From Chitinophagaceae bacterium (lineage in GTDB: Bacteria; Bacteroidota; Bacteroidia; Chitinophagales; Chitinophagaceae): a stretch of DNA of 39,993 nt. Shown piece by piece: positions 1-7,698 of this stretch. Made by a program: the position numbers and the translations under genes. Below the pieces are notes generated by a model. The model made no database searches and was not told the origin of the DNA. It saw only the letters and a list, made by a program, of their open reading frames with translations. Location: assembly GCA_020437365.1 (NCBI GenBank), contig JAGQWM010000021.1:1-39993 (forward strand). Reading direction: 5' to 3'. Within the stretch, counting starts at the first letter, position 1; each line of letters begins with the position of its first letter.

Positions 1-812
1 TTTATAATGCCTCGCAAAGATGGGGACATAAATATGGCGACAGTAGTATGATTGACGGTTTGGCCAAAGACGGACTGATCGATGTGTACGATGGAAAAGC
101 GATGGGCAATGCTGCAGAACTTTGTGCCAAAGAATGTGGTATCAGCCGCGAAGCACAGGACGCATTTGCAATTGAAAGTTATAAACGCAGCCAGGCAGCT
201 TGGGAAAAAGGGTTGTTTGATAATGAAGTGATTCCGATTGAAATTCCACAAAGAAAAGGGGAACCCGTGGTGGTAGCCAAAGATGAAGAACCTTTCAATG
301 TAAAGTTTGAAAAAATTCCTTCGCTGCGACCGGCCTTTCAAAAAGATGGAACAGTGACTGCTGCCAACGCTTCTACCATGAACGATGGTGCTGCAGCCCT
401 GGTGCTGATGAGCAAAGAAAAAGCAGAAGAATTAGGTGTGAAACCAATTGCTAAAATACTTTCTTATGCGGATGCCGAACAAGCCCCGGAATGGTTTACA
501 ACAACACCGTCACTGGCAGTACCTAAAGCAGTGAGCAAAGCCCATTTAAAAATGGAAGACATTCATTTCTGGGAATTGAATGAAGCGTTTGCCGTTGTAG
601 GCATTGAAAATACAAAACGATTAAAAATTGATCCGGCAACGGTGAATGCACATGGTGGAGCGGTATCACTCGGCCATCCTTTGGGTTGTAGTGGCGCCAG
701 AATTATTGTGACATTAATAAATGTGTTGAAAGCCAATAAAGCAAAATACGGTGCTGCAGGTATTTGTAATGGCGGTGGTGGTGCCAGTGCCATGGTCATT
801 GAAAATGTATAA
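1..812 (+). CDS. Thiolase (acetyl-CoA acetyltransferase), 3' part only
   Basis: This is the C-terminal part of a thiolase, which condenses or cleaves acyl-CoA and acetyl-CoA. The reading frame is open to the left edge (first full codon at base 3), so the N-terminal domain with the nucleophilic cysteine lies outside the window. Visible family signatures are NEAFAV, the GHPLGCSGAR block carrying the catalytic histidine, and the CNGGGGASA block carrying the second catalytic cysteine near the C-terminus. The two C-terminal active-site blocks are intact, so nothing suggests a pseudogene. It ends about 70 bases before hutI on the same strand. A biosynthetic (AtoB/PhaA-like) thiolase is the most likely type, but substrate length cannot be told from this part. 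Confidence 0.93.
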   Translation, partial: YNASQRWGHKYGDSSMIDGLAKDGLIDVYDGKAMGNAAELCAKECGISREAQDAFAIESYKRSQAAWEKGLFDNEVIPIEIPQRKGEPVVVAKDEEPFNVKFEKIPSLRPAFQKDGTVTAANASTMNDGAAALVLMSKEKAEELGVKPIAKILSYADAEQAPEWFTTTPSLAVPKAVSKAHLKMEDIHFWELNEAFAVVGIENTKRLKIDPATVNAHGGAVSLGHPLGCSGARIIVTLINVLKANKAKYGAAGICNGGGGASAMVIENV

Positions 813-881
813 CCTGATTTACTCAAGATGAAATAATCTTTTTGCAGGAATATTAAAACCGGTTTGAAGTTTGTAAAGACG

Positions 882-2123
882 ATGCGAACAGAAATTATTC
901 ACATAAAAAAATTGGTCAATACCCGTAGTGAAAATATATTGCTTCGGGGGCAAGCCTTGGCCGATTTACCTTGTTTAGACGATGCATTTCTCTTGATTGA
1001 AGATGACAGGATAGTAGCGTATGGAAAAATGGAAGACCTGCCGGATAAGCGACCCAAAGCAACAAATATAGTCAATGCCGAAGGCAAATTTTTATTGCCG
1101 GCCTGGTGCGATAGCCATACGCATATAGTTTTTGCAAAAAGCAGGGAAGAAGAATTTGTAGATAAAATAAAAGGGAAAAGTTATGCCGAAATAGCGGCCA
1201 ATGGCGGAGGTATTTTAAATTCGGCCAACACATTAAATGCCACTTCTGAAGAAGAACTTTTTGATTCTGCCTGGGAGCGACTGGATGAAATTAGCCGATT
1301 GGGAACAGGTGCAGTGGAAATAAAAAGCGGTTATGGATTGACGGTAGAAGGCGAATTGAAAATGTTGCGAGTGATAAAAAAACTGAAAGAAAAATCCAAA
1401 TTGTCCATTAAAGCCACCTTTCTTGGTGCTCATTCATATCCATTAGCATTCAAAGACAATCATGCCGGCTATATAAACTTAATTATTGAGGATATGTTGC
1501 CTCGCATTGCTGAAGAAAAACTGGCAGATTATATTGATGTTTTTTGCGAAGAAGGTTTTTTCTCTCCGGAAGAAACAAAACAAGTTTGCGAAGCAGGCAT
1601 ACAATACGGATTGCGGCCAAAGATTCATGCCAATCAATTACATCTTTCCGGTGGTACGGAGATAGGTGTTCAGTTGGGTGCTATCAGTGTGGATCATTTA
1701 GAAACGATGGATGAAAAAGCGATTCGAACCCTGGCCGATTCCACCACGATTGGAACCCTTTTACCGACGGCTGCATTTTTTCTAAGAATGCCTTTGCAAC
1801 CGGCCCGGCAGTTGATTGATGCAGGTTGTGCCATAACTTTAGCTTCAGATTATAATCCCGGTTCATCTCCTTCCGGCAATATGAATTTTGTAAATGCCAT
1901 CAGTGCTATTCAAATGAAAATGCTACCGGAAGAAATCATCAATGCTTCAACTTTACAAGGCGCTTTTGCAATGGGTTTGGAAAACGAAGTGGGCAGTATT
2001 AGCGTCGGCAAAAAAGCGAATTTGATTTTGACAAAAAAGATTCCTTCACTGGCGTATATGCCTTATGCATTTGGTTCAAACCTTATCGATAAAGTAATGA
2101 TTGCAGGTGAATGGATTTCTTAA
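882..2123 (+). CDS. hutI: Imidazolonepropionase (HutI)
   Basis: HutI hydrolyses 4-imidazolone-5-propanoate to N-formimino-L-glutamate, the third step of histidine degradation, in the cytoplasm. The amidohydrolase fold is shown by the SHTH metal motif (His79 and His81 from the ATG at 882), GAHSYP, HANQLHLSGG, VDHLE and the late LASDYNPGSSP block. The frame also opens with a TTG at 864, but the ATG at 882 gives 413 residues, close to the usual family length, and is preferred. A TAATCTTTTTG sequence at 834-844 resembles a Bacteroidota -7 promoter element with two extra bases. The gene is followed 21 bases later by ftcD, so the three hut genes are probably one transcript. hutH and hutU are not in the window. 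Confidence 0.96.
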   Translation: MRTEIIHIKKLVNTRSENILLRGQALADLPCLDDAFLLIEDDRIVAYGKMEDLPDKRPKATNIVNAEGKFLLPAWCDSHTHIVFAKSREEEFVDKIKGKSYAEIAANGGGILNSANTLNATSEEELFDSAWERLDEISRLGTGAVEIKSGYGLTVEGELKMLRVIKKLKEKSKLSIKATFLGAHSYPLAFKDNHAGYINLIIEDMLPRIAEEKLADYIDVFCEEGFFSPEETKQVCEAGIQYGLRPKIHANQLHLSGGTEIGVQLGAISVDHLETMDEKAIRTLADSTTIGTLLPTAAFFLRMPLQPARQLIDAGCAITLASDYNPGSSPSGNMNFVNAISAIQMKMLPEEIINASTLQGAFAMGLENEVGSISVGKKANLILTKKIPSLAYMPYAFGSNLIDKVMIAGEWIS

Positions 2124-2144
2124 TCAATTTTTTAATCATACAAT

Positions 2145-3803
2145 ATGCAACCAATAATTGAATGTGTCCCTAATTTCAGTGAAGGCAATAATGCGGCCGT
2201 CATTCATCAAATTACGGACGTAATTGAGAGTGTTGATGGAGTCCACCTGCTCAATGTGGATCCGGGAAAAGCTACTAATAGAACCGTGGTCACTTTTGTC
2301 GGGTATCCGGAGGCTGTTATTGAAGCGGCTTTCCTTGCTATTCAAAAAGCAGGAGAGTTGATTGATATGAGTAAACATAAAGGAGAGCATCCACGAATGG
2401 GAGCTACGGATGTGTGCCCTTTGATTCCTATTGCAGGCATTACAATGGAAGAAACCGTTGCCTATGCAAAAAAACTGGCGGAAAGAGTTGGGAAAGAATT
2501 GAAGATTCCCGTGTATTTATATGAACAGGCACAGGCCAATAAAGAAAGGCATAATTTATCAGTCATCAGGGCCGGAGAGTATGAAGGTTTTTTTAATAAA
2601 ATATTGCTGCCGGAATGGAAACCTGATTATGGGCCGGCCGTTTTTGATGCCAAAAGAGGCGTTACGGCTATTGGTGCCCGTGATTTTTTGGTGGCGTATA
2701 ATGTCAACCTGAATACAACGTCCACCCGCCGGGCCAATGCCATTGCTTTTGATGTACGGGAAGCGGGACGAAAAATAAAATCAGCAGATGGAACTGTCAC
2801 CACCCAACCCGGCAGTTTGAAATCGGTAAAAGCCATTGGATGGTTTATAGAAGAATATGGTGTGGCGCAGATTTCAATGAACCTGACAAATATTTCAATT
2901 ACGCCGGTGCATATTGCCTTCGATGAAGTTTGTAAAAAAGCTGATGCGAGGGGCGTAAGGGTTACGGGTAGCGAATTAGTTGGTTTAGTGCCTTTAAAAG
3001 CCATGACAGATGCTGGTAAATATTTTTTGAAAAAACAAAAAAGATCGATTGGCGTCAGTGAAAAAACCTTGATAAAAATTGCGGTAAAATCTATGGGGTT
3101 GGATGAACTCGGCCCCTTTGATCCACAAAAAAGAATTATCGAATATTTATTAAAAGATAAAAGAGATAGTCAATTGATTGACATGTCATTGACTGATTTT
3201 GCCAATGAAACAGCCAGTGAAAGCCCGGCGCCGGGTGGTGGTTCTGTTTCAGCTTACGTGGGAGCTTTGGGCATTTCCCTGGCAACAATGGTGGCCAATC
3301 TTTCTTCACATAAAAGAGGATGGGACGACCGCTGGGAAGAATTTAGTGACTGGGCTGAAAAAGGAGAAGCCATTAAAAAAGAATTGGTCAATTTGGTAGA
3401 TGCAGATACGAAAGCGTTCAATGGAATTATGCAGGCTTTCTCTCTGCCAAAAACAACAGAAGAAGAAAAGAAAGCCAGGCATACAGCTATCCAGGAAGCT
3501 ACAAAATTTGCTATTGACATTCCATTCCGGGTGATGGAATTGGCATGTAATAGCATGGAAATTATTAAAGCGATGGCATTGATTGGCAATCCCAATTCGG
3601 TGTCGGATGCCGGCGTGGGAGCAGTCTGTGCCCTGGCGGCTGTTAAAGGAGCTTTCCTCAACGTTCGTATCAATGCAATGGACTACGATGATAAAAATTT
3701 TGTAAACTTGATGTTGGAAAAAGGAAAAACTATCGAAGAAAAAGCTACATTACTGGAAATAGAAATTCTAAATATTGTACATGCAAAACTTGGAAACGAA
3801 TAA
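2145..3803 (+). CDS. ftcD: Bifunctional glutamate formimidoyltransferase / formimidoyl-THF cyclodeaminase (FtcD)
   Basis: This is a 552-residue fusion. Residues 1 to about 300 form the formiminotransferase, opening with IIECVPNFSEG and including the KHKGEHPRMGATDVCP block. It moves the formimino group from formiminoglutamate to tetrahydrofolate, releasing glutamate. Residues from about 347 to the end form the cyclodeaminase, starting at LTDFANETASESPAPGGGS, which gives 5,10-methenyl-THF and ammonia. The domain order matches the animal-type FTCD, and the length fits an intact fusion. It lies 21 bases after hutI and its 3' end overlaps the start of hutG by 23 bases, which suggests translational coupling. 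One-carbon units from histidine would therefore feed the folate pool. Confidence 0.96.
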   Translation: MQPIIECVPNFSEGNNAAVIHQITDVIESVDGVHLLNVDPGKATNRTVVTFVGYPEAVIEAAFLAIQKAGELIDMSKHKGEHPRMGATDVCPLIPIAGITMEETVAYAKKLAERVGKELKIPVYLYEQAQANKERHNLSVIRAGEYEGFFNKILLPEWKPDYGPAVFDAKRGVTAIGARDFLVAYNVNLNTTSTRRANAIAFDVREAGRKIKSADGTVTTQPGSLKSVKAIGWFIEEYGVAQISMNLTNISITPVHIAFDEVCKKADARGVRVTGSELVGLVPLKAMTDAGKYFLKKQKRSIGVSEKTLIKIAVKSMGLDELGPFDPQKRIIEYLLKDKRDSQLIDMSLTDFANETASESPAPGGGSVSAYVGALGISLATMVANLSSHKRGWDDRWEEFSDWAEKGEAIKKELVNLVDADTKAFNGIMQAFSLPKTTEEEKKARHTAIQEATKFAIDIPFRVMELACNSMEIIKAMALIGNPNSVSDAGVGAVCALAAVKGAFLNVRINAMDYDDKNFVNLMLEKGKTIEEKATLLEIEILNIVHAKLGNE

Positions 3804-4887
3804 GGCCATAGCCAAAAACAGCCTGGAAGAAATGAGACATTTCAAACCTTATACAAAGGAAGAAGTGCTTTCACTGACGAAACTGCGTCGTTTTGAAACC
3901 AAACTTGGTGAGAGGTTAACAGTTTTGGATGATTGTACTGATGTTGATCAATCCATTGCGCAGTCAACTGCAAAATATGTTTTATTCGGCATTCCGGAAG
4001 ATTTAGGCGTCAAAGCCAATCATGGCATTGGCGGTGCCGATACGTTGTGGATTCCCTTTTTGCAAAGTTTTCTGAATATTCAGAGTAATGATTTTTTAGA
4101 TGGAGAAGAAATCCTGTTAGCCGGGCATTTTGATTTTGGTGACATACAATACTTAATCGATACTACTGCAAAAACCGAAAATGAGAAACTTGAAGCTTTC
4201 CGGCATGCAGTTGTTACGGTCGATAATGAAGTAGAACGGTTAGCAAAAGTGATTGCCGAAAATAAAAAGATTCCGATTGCTATTGGCGGCGGACATAATA
4301 ATGCGTATCCATTGATAAAAGGAAGTGCCAAAGGTTGGCATAAAGCCGGCGTTTTACAATTGGCGCAAATCAATTGCATCAACCTCGATACACATGCTGA
4401 TTTCAGGGCACTGGAAGGCCGTCATAGCGGCAATGCTTTTCGTTATGCCGACGAAGATGGTTACTTGCAGAAATATTGCATCATCGGCCTGCATGAAAAT
4501 TATACGTCGCAGAATGTTTGGACTGATCTTATGACTAATCCTTTTATTGACTGTATTAGTTTTGAAGATATTTTTATTCATGAAAAAAGAACTTTTCTGC
4601 AAGCGATTGCTCATGCCACTGGTTTTACGGAAGATACACTCACCGGCATCGACCTTGATTTGGACGCCATTCAAAATACATTGAGCAGTGCCATGACACC
4701 AGTTGGTATTTCGGCTACACAAGCCCGTCAGTATATTTCTTTTGCTGCGGCCGATACAAAGCCGGCTTATCTGCATATCTGCGAAGGCGCTACAAGGCTA
4801 AGCGATGGCCGTACGGATGCTACGAGTGGGAAATTAATAAGTTACCTGGTGAGTGATTTTATAAAAGGCCATAGCATCAATTTATAG
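3781..4887 (+). CDS. hutG: Formimidoylglutamase-like protein, arginase family (HutG)
   Basis: This is a member of the arginase/agmatinase/formimidoylglutamase superfamily, 368 residues from the ATG at 3781. An in-frame TTG at 3775 is a poorer start. The two-manganese ligands are all present: His172 in GGGHNN, Asp203/His205/Asp207 in DTHAD, and Asp291/Asp293 in GIDLDLD. HutG hydrolyses formiminoglutamate to glutamate and formamide. That is an alternative to the FtcD reaction encoded just upstream, so its presence in the same operon is odd. The assignment to formiminoglutamate rests on context and family, and another ureohydrolase substrate is possible. Its 3' end lies only 3 bases from the end of the convergent ABC-F gene, with no terminator between them. 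Confidence 0.85.
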   Translation: MQNLETNKAIAKNSLEEMRHFKPYTKEEVLSLTKLRRFETKLGERLTVLDDCTDVDQSIAQSTAKYVLFGIPEDLGVKANHGIGGADTLWIPFLQSFLNIQSNDFLDGEEILLAGHFDFGDIQYLIDTTAKTENEKLEAFRHAVVTVDNEVERLAKVIAENKKIPIAIGGGHNNAYPLIKGSAKGWHKAGVLQLAQINCINLDTHADFRALEGRHSGNAFRYADEDGYLQKYCIIGLHENYTSQNVWTDLMTNPFIDCISFEDIFIHEKRTFLQAIAHATGFTEDTLTGIDLDLDAIQNTLSSAMTPVGISATQARQYISFAAADTKPAYLHICEGATRLSDGRTDATSGKLISYLVSDFIKGHSINL

Positions 4888-4890
4888 CCG

Positions 4891-6840
4891 TCAGTTTTCC
4901 ATGGTATTTTCTATTTGTATAATTTTTTCGAAGAGTGATTCATAGTCTTTGTTGAGCAATGCCAGTTCTTCATTTACTTTTTTATAATCATTTTCAGTCG
5001 CTAAAAACTTGTCTTTATCAGCATAAAGTGCCGGGTCAGCCAGTGTTTTTTCCAGGTTTGTTTTTAAAGTGGTTTGGGAAGCAATTTTTTCTTCCACTTC
5101 TTGAAATTGCTTTTGCAGCTTTTGTAATTTTTTCTTGGCTTCTTTATCTATGGCTTTTGGACTTGGCCGGGTGGCTACCGGTTTTTTTTCTTTAATTATC
5201 GGCTTTGGTATTTCATTTTGTGGAGCAGGAGCTTTCGATGCCATTCGTTCTTTCCACAACACCCATTCAGCATAACCACCTTTAAATTCTTTGATTTCAT
5301 GATCTACAATTTCCCAAATTTTATTGGCAGTTTTGGAAATAAAATACCGGTCGTGACTGACCAGGATAATGCTGCCGGCGTATTTATTGAGTGCTTCAAT
5401 TAATAAATCGCAACTATGCATGTCCAGATGGTTGGTCGGTTCATCCAGCATCAGGAAATTGGCCTGGCTAATGATGACTTTAGCCAAAGCCACTCTTGCT
5501 TTTTCTCCACCGCTTAGGATTTTTATTTTTTTATCGACATCATCGCCGCCAAACAAAAAACAACCCAGTAAACTTCTTAATTCCAATTCTGTTTTCTGGC
5601 TTCCGCAATCCATCATTTCCTGCAAAATGGTATTTTCCAAACCTAAAGATTCCAATTGATGCTGTGCATAAAAACTTTCAATCACATTATGTCCCCATTT
5701 TCTTTCTCCTTCGGAAAAATTTTCTATACCTGCAATAATTCGTAATAATGTAGATTTTCCCTTGCCATTGGCGCCGATGAGTGCTATTTTATCGCCACGA
5801 TTTATTTCAACTGTTGAGTTTTTGAAAATGACTTGGTCGCCAAAAGATTTGGATATATTTTTTAATTCCGCAATTATTTTTCCCGGCGTTTGTTCTACTT
5901 TGAAATTGATTTTAATATTAGGGCGTTCAATCGTGGCTTCTTCAATGCGATCCAGTTTATTCAATTTCTTAATCAGGCTTTGTGCCATTGATGCTTTATT
6001 GGCTTTGGCCCTGAATCGCTCAATCAACCTTTCGTTTTGACGAATATAATCCTGTTGATTTTCATAAGCTTTTTGTTGTAATTCTAAACGAACATTTTTT
6101 TCCTGCTCATAAAAATCATAATTGCCATTGTAAATATGAATTTGTTGTTGATATACTTCAACAATCTTTGTTACCATTCTGTTTAAAAAATATTTATCGT
6201 GACTCACTATGACCACGGCGCCATGATAATGCTGTAAATATTTTTCTAACCATTCAATAGACGGCAAGTCAAGATGGTTAGTCGGCTCATCCAATAAAAG
6301 TAAATCCGGTTCTTGTAAAATCATTTTGGCAAGCAATACCCGCATCCGCCAGCCACCACTGAACTCTTTATATGGTCGTTGCAAGTCAGCATTTGAAAAA
6401 CCCAAACCCTGTAAAACTTCCTCTGTTTTATGATGAATATTGTATCCATCAAGCATTTCCATTTCCGTCAGTTTTTCGCTGTATGTATGTAAGGTTTTTT
6501 CATCTTCATTGTGTTCCAATGATTTTGTCAAAGTTTCGATTTCTTTTTCCAGTTGCAATACATTTTCAAAAGCTTCCAAGGCTACAGAAAGTATGGAACT
6601 ATCGCTATCAAAACTCAATAGATCCTGGTGTAAATAACCGATAGAAGTGGAGCGGCTTCGTTCCACGGTACCGGAAGATGGCGTATAAGCACCGACTAAT
6701 AGTTTCAATAAAGTGGATTTACCGGTTCCGTTATAGCCAATCAAGCCGATTCTTTCTCCCGGTTGAATATGCCAATTGGCCTCCCTGACAATTGCCCGGG
6801 CGCCAAATTCGAAAGTCATATTTTGAAATCCTGCTAACAT
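4891..6840 (-). CDS. ABC-F family ATPase (ribosome-associated type)
   Basis: This is a soluble protein with two ATP-binding cassettes and no membrane segment. ABC-F proteins act on the ribosome and clear stalled or drug-bound states. The first cassette has Walker A GYNGTGKST (residues 35-43), signature SGGW and Walker B LLLDEPTNHLD. The second has GANGKGKST, LSGGEKARVALAK and FLMLDEPTNHLD. A lysine/glutamate-rich linker separates them, and a Uup-like coiled coil follows at the C-terminus (KEAKKKLQKLQKQFQE onward). The frame can be extended to a TTG at 6885, but the ATG at 6840 (649 residues) places the first strand where the family normally starts. It is a housekeeping-type ABC-F. A resistance role cannot be claimed from the sequence. 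Confidence 0.93.
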   Translation of the reverse strand: MLAGFQNMTFEFGARAIVREANWHIQPGERIGLIGYNGTGKSTLLKLLVGAYTPSSGTVERSRSTSIGYLHQDLLSFDSDSSILSVALEAFENVLQLEKEIETLTKSLEHNEDEKTLHTYSEKLTEMEMLDGYNIHHKTEEVLQGLGFSNADLQRPYKEFSGGWRMRVLLAKMILQEPDLLLLDEPTNHLDLPSIEWLEKYLQHYHGAVVIVSHDKYFLNRMVTKIVEVYQQQIHIYNGNYDFYEQEKNVRLELQQKAYENQQDYIRQNERLIERFRAKANKASMAQSLIKKLNKLDRIEEATIERPNIKINFKVEQTPGKIIAELKNISKSFGDQVIFKNSTVEINRGDKIALIGANGKGKSTLLRIIAGIENFSEGERKWGHNVIESFYAQHQLESLGLENTILQEMMDCGSQKTELELRSLLGCFLFGGDDVDKKIKILSGGEKARVALAKVIISQANFLMLDEPTNHLDMHSCDLLIEALNKYAGSIILVSHDRYFISKTANKIWEIVDHEIKEFKGGYAEWVLWKERMASKAPAPQNEIPKPIIKEKKPVATRPSPKAIDKEAKKKLQKLQKQFQEVEEKIASQTTLKTNLEKTLADPALYADKDKFLATENDYKKVNEELALLNKDYESLFEKIIQIENTMEN

Positions 6841-6918
6841 GGATGCATTTCGGTTTTTACTGTAGTTGATTTTAACAGTTTGCAAAAATAATGGTTACAA
6901 GTTGCAAATTCTGAGAGT

Positions 6919-6926
6919 TATCTTTG
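6919..6926 (+). promoter_or_regulatory. Bacteroidota -7 promoter element for the DUF3347 gene
   Basis: TATCTTTG matches the TAnnTTTG consensus fully. No clear TTTG -33 box lies at the usual distance. Its position about 40 bases before the ATG at 6968 argues against the longer open frame that starts at 6866. Confidence 0.55.
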
Positions 6927-6967
6927 CCATATTCATTTTAAGTCAATATTTTGAAAGAATTAAACGT

Positions 6968-7693
6968 ATGAGAAAAATTATTGAAATTGCCGGTATTATT
7001 CTGCCCCTACTGATTATTGCATTGGGCATTATTCGAATTTTTGTAAAAAAGACCAAAGGAGTAAATGGCCTGACGATTTTTTTTGCATTGCTGTTACTTA
7101 TTATCGGGTTGTTGCAATTTTATATTTTCGGGCACCGCAGCAGTTCCTCTAATAACGGGCCGGAAACGCCTCCTTTGGCCGTAAGCCAGCATAGTGCTGC
7201 ATTTAATGAATCCATGAACCGTTTATTGAATAGTTATTACGACTTGTCTGAAGGGTTTGTGAATTGGGATATCAGTCACATTTATGTTGCGGGTAAAAAA
7301 TTGCAACAAAATTTAGATAGTTTACAATTAAGCGAAATAAAAAAGGATACACTGATTTATGAAACTGCCATCGATCCTTATGAAAATGCAAAGGCTGATG
7401 TGGCAGGAATTTTGGCCGATAAAAATATTGCTTCCATGCGACAGGCTTATAATATTTTATCCAATCATCTTAGGAATTTATTGGTTATTGTAAAATACGA
7501 TGGCGCCAAAGTATATTGGCAGGAATGTCCTATGGCTTTTAATGGCGACCAGCCCGGCAATTGGTTGAGCCGAACCATCGAAGTTAGAAATCCCTATTTA
7601 GGAAATAAAGATCCGAAGTATGGTGATGGCATGCTGGATTGTGGCGGGCCAAAAGATACTATCAATTTTATTCCGGCTAACGTTGTACAATAA
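6968..7693 (+). CDS. Membrane-anchored DUF3347 domain protein
   Basis: This 241-residue protein has two predicted membrane helices near the N-terminus (about residues 5-26 and 34-54), a short serine/asparagine linker, and a soluble helical domain. The C-terminal part carries ECPMAF, NWLS, RNPYLG and GMLDCGG, which resemble the DUF3347 pattern of a CPM motif followed by NPYxG and MLxCG. DUF3347 is often attached to CusB-like copper-efflux adaptors, so a metal-related role is possible but not shown. The open frame extends to 6866, but the perfect -7 box at 6919-6926 makes the ATG at 6968 the likely start. It ends 5 bases before the TonB-dependent receptor, so the two are probably cotranscribed. 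Confidence 0.75.
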   Translation: MRKIIEIAGIILPLLIIALGIIRIFVKKTKGVNGLTIFFALLLLIIGLLQFYIFGHRSSSSNNGPETPPLAVSQHSAAFNESMNRLLNSYYDLSEGFVNWDISHIYVAGKKLQQNLDSLQLSEIKKDTLIYETAIDPYENAKADVAGILADKNIASMRQAYNILSNHLRNLLVIVKYDGAKVYWQECPMAFNGDQPGNWLSRTIEVRNPYLGNKDPKYGDGMLDCGGPKDTINFIPANVVQ

Positions 7694-7698
7694 CCGAT

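Noticed and set aside
1700..1730. GATTCGAACCCTGG, resembling a tRNA T-arm
   Set aside because: It lies within the intact hutI coding sequence and no cloverleaf can be formed around it.
6866..6967. N-terminal extension of the DUF3347 protein
   Set aside because: A perfect -7 promoter box lies inside it at 6919-6926, and the extension overlaps the start of the divergent ABC-F gene.
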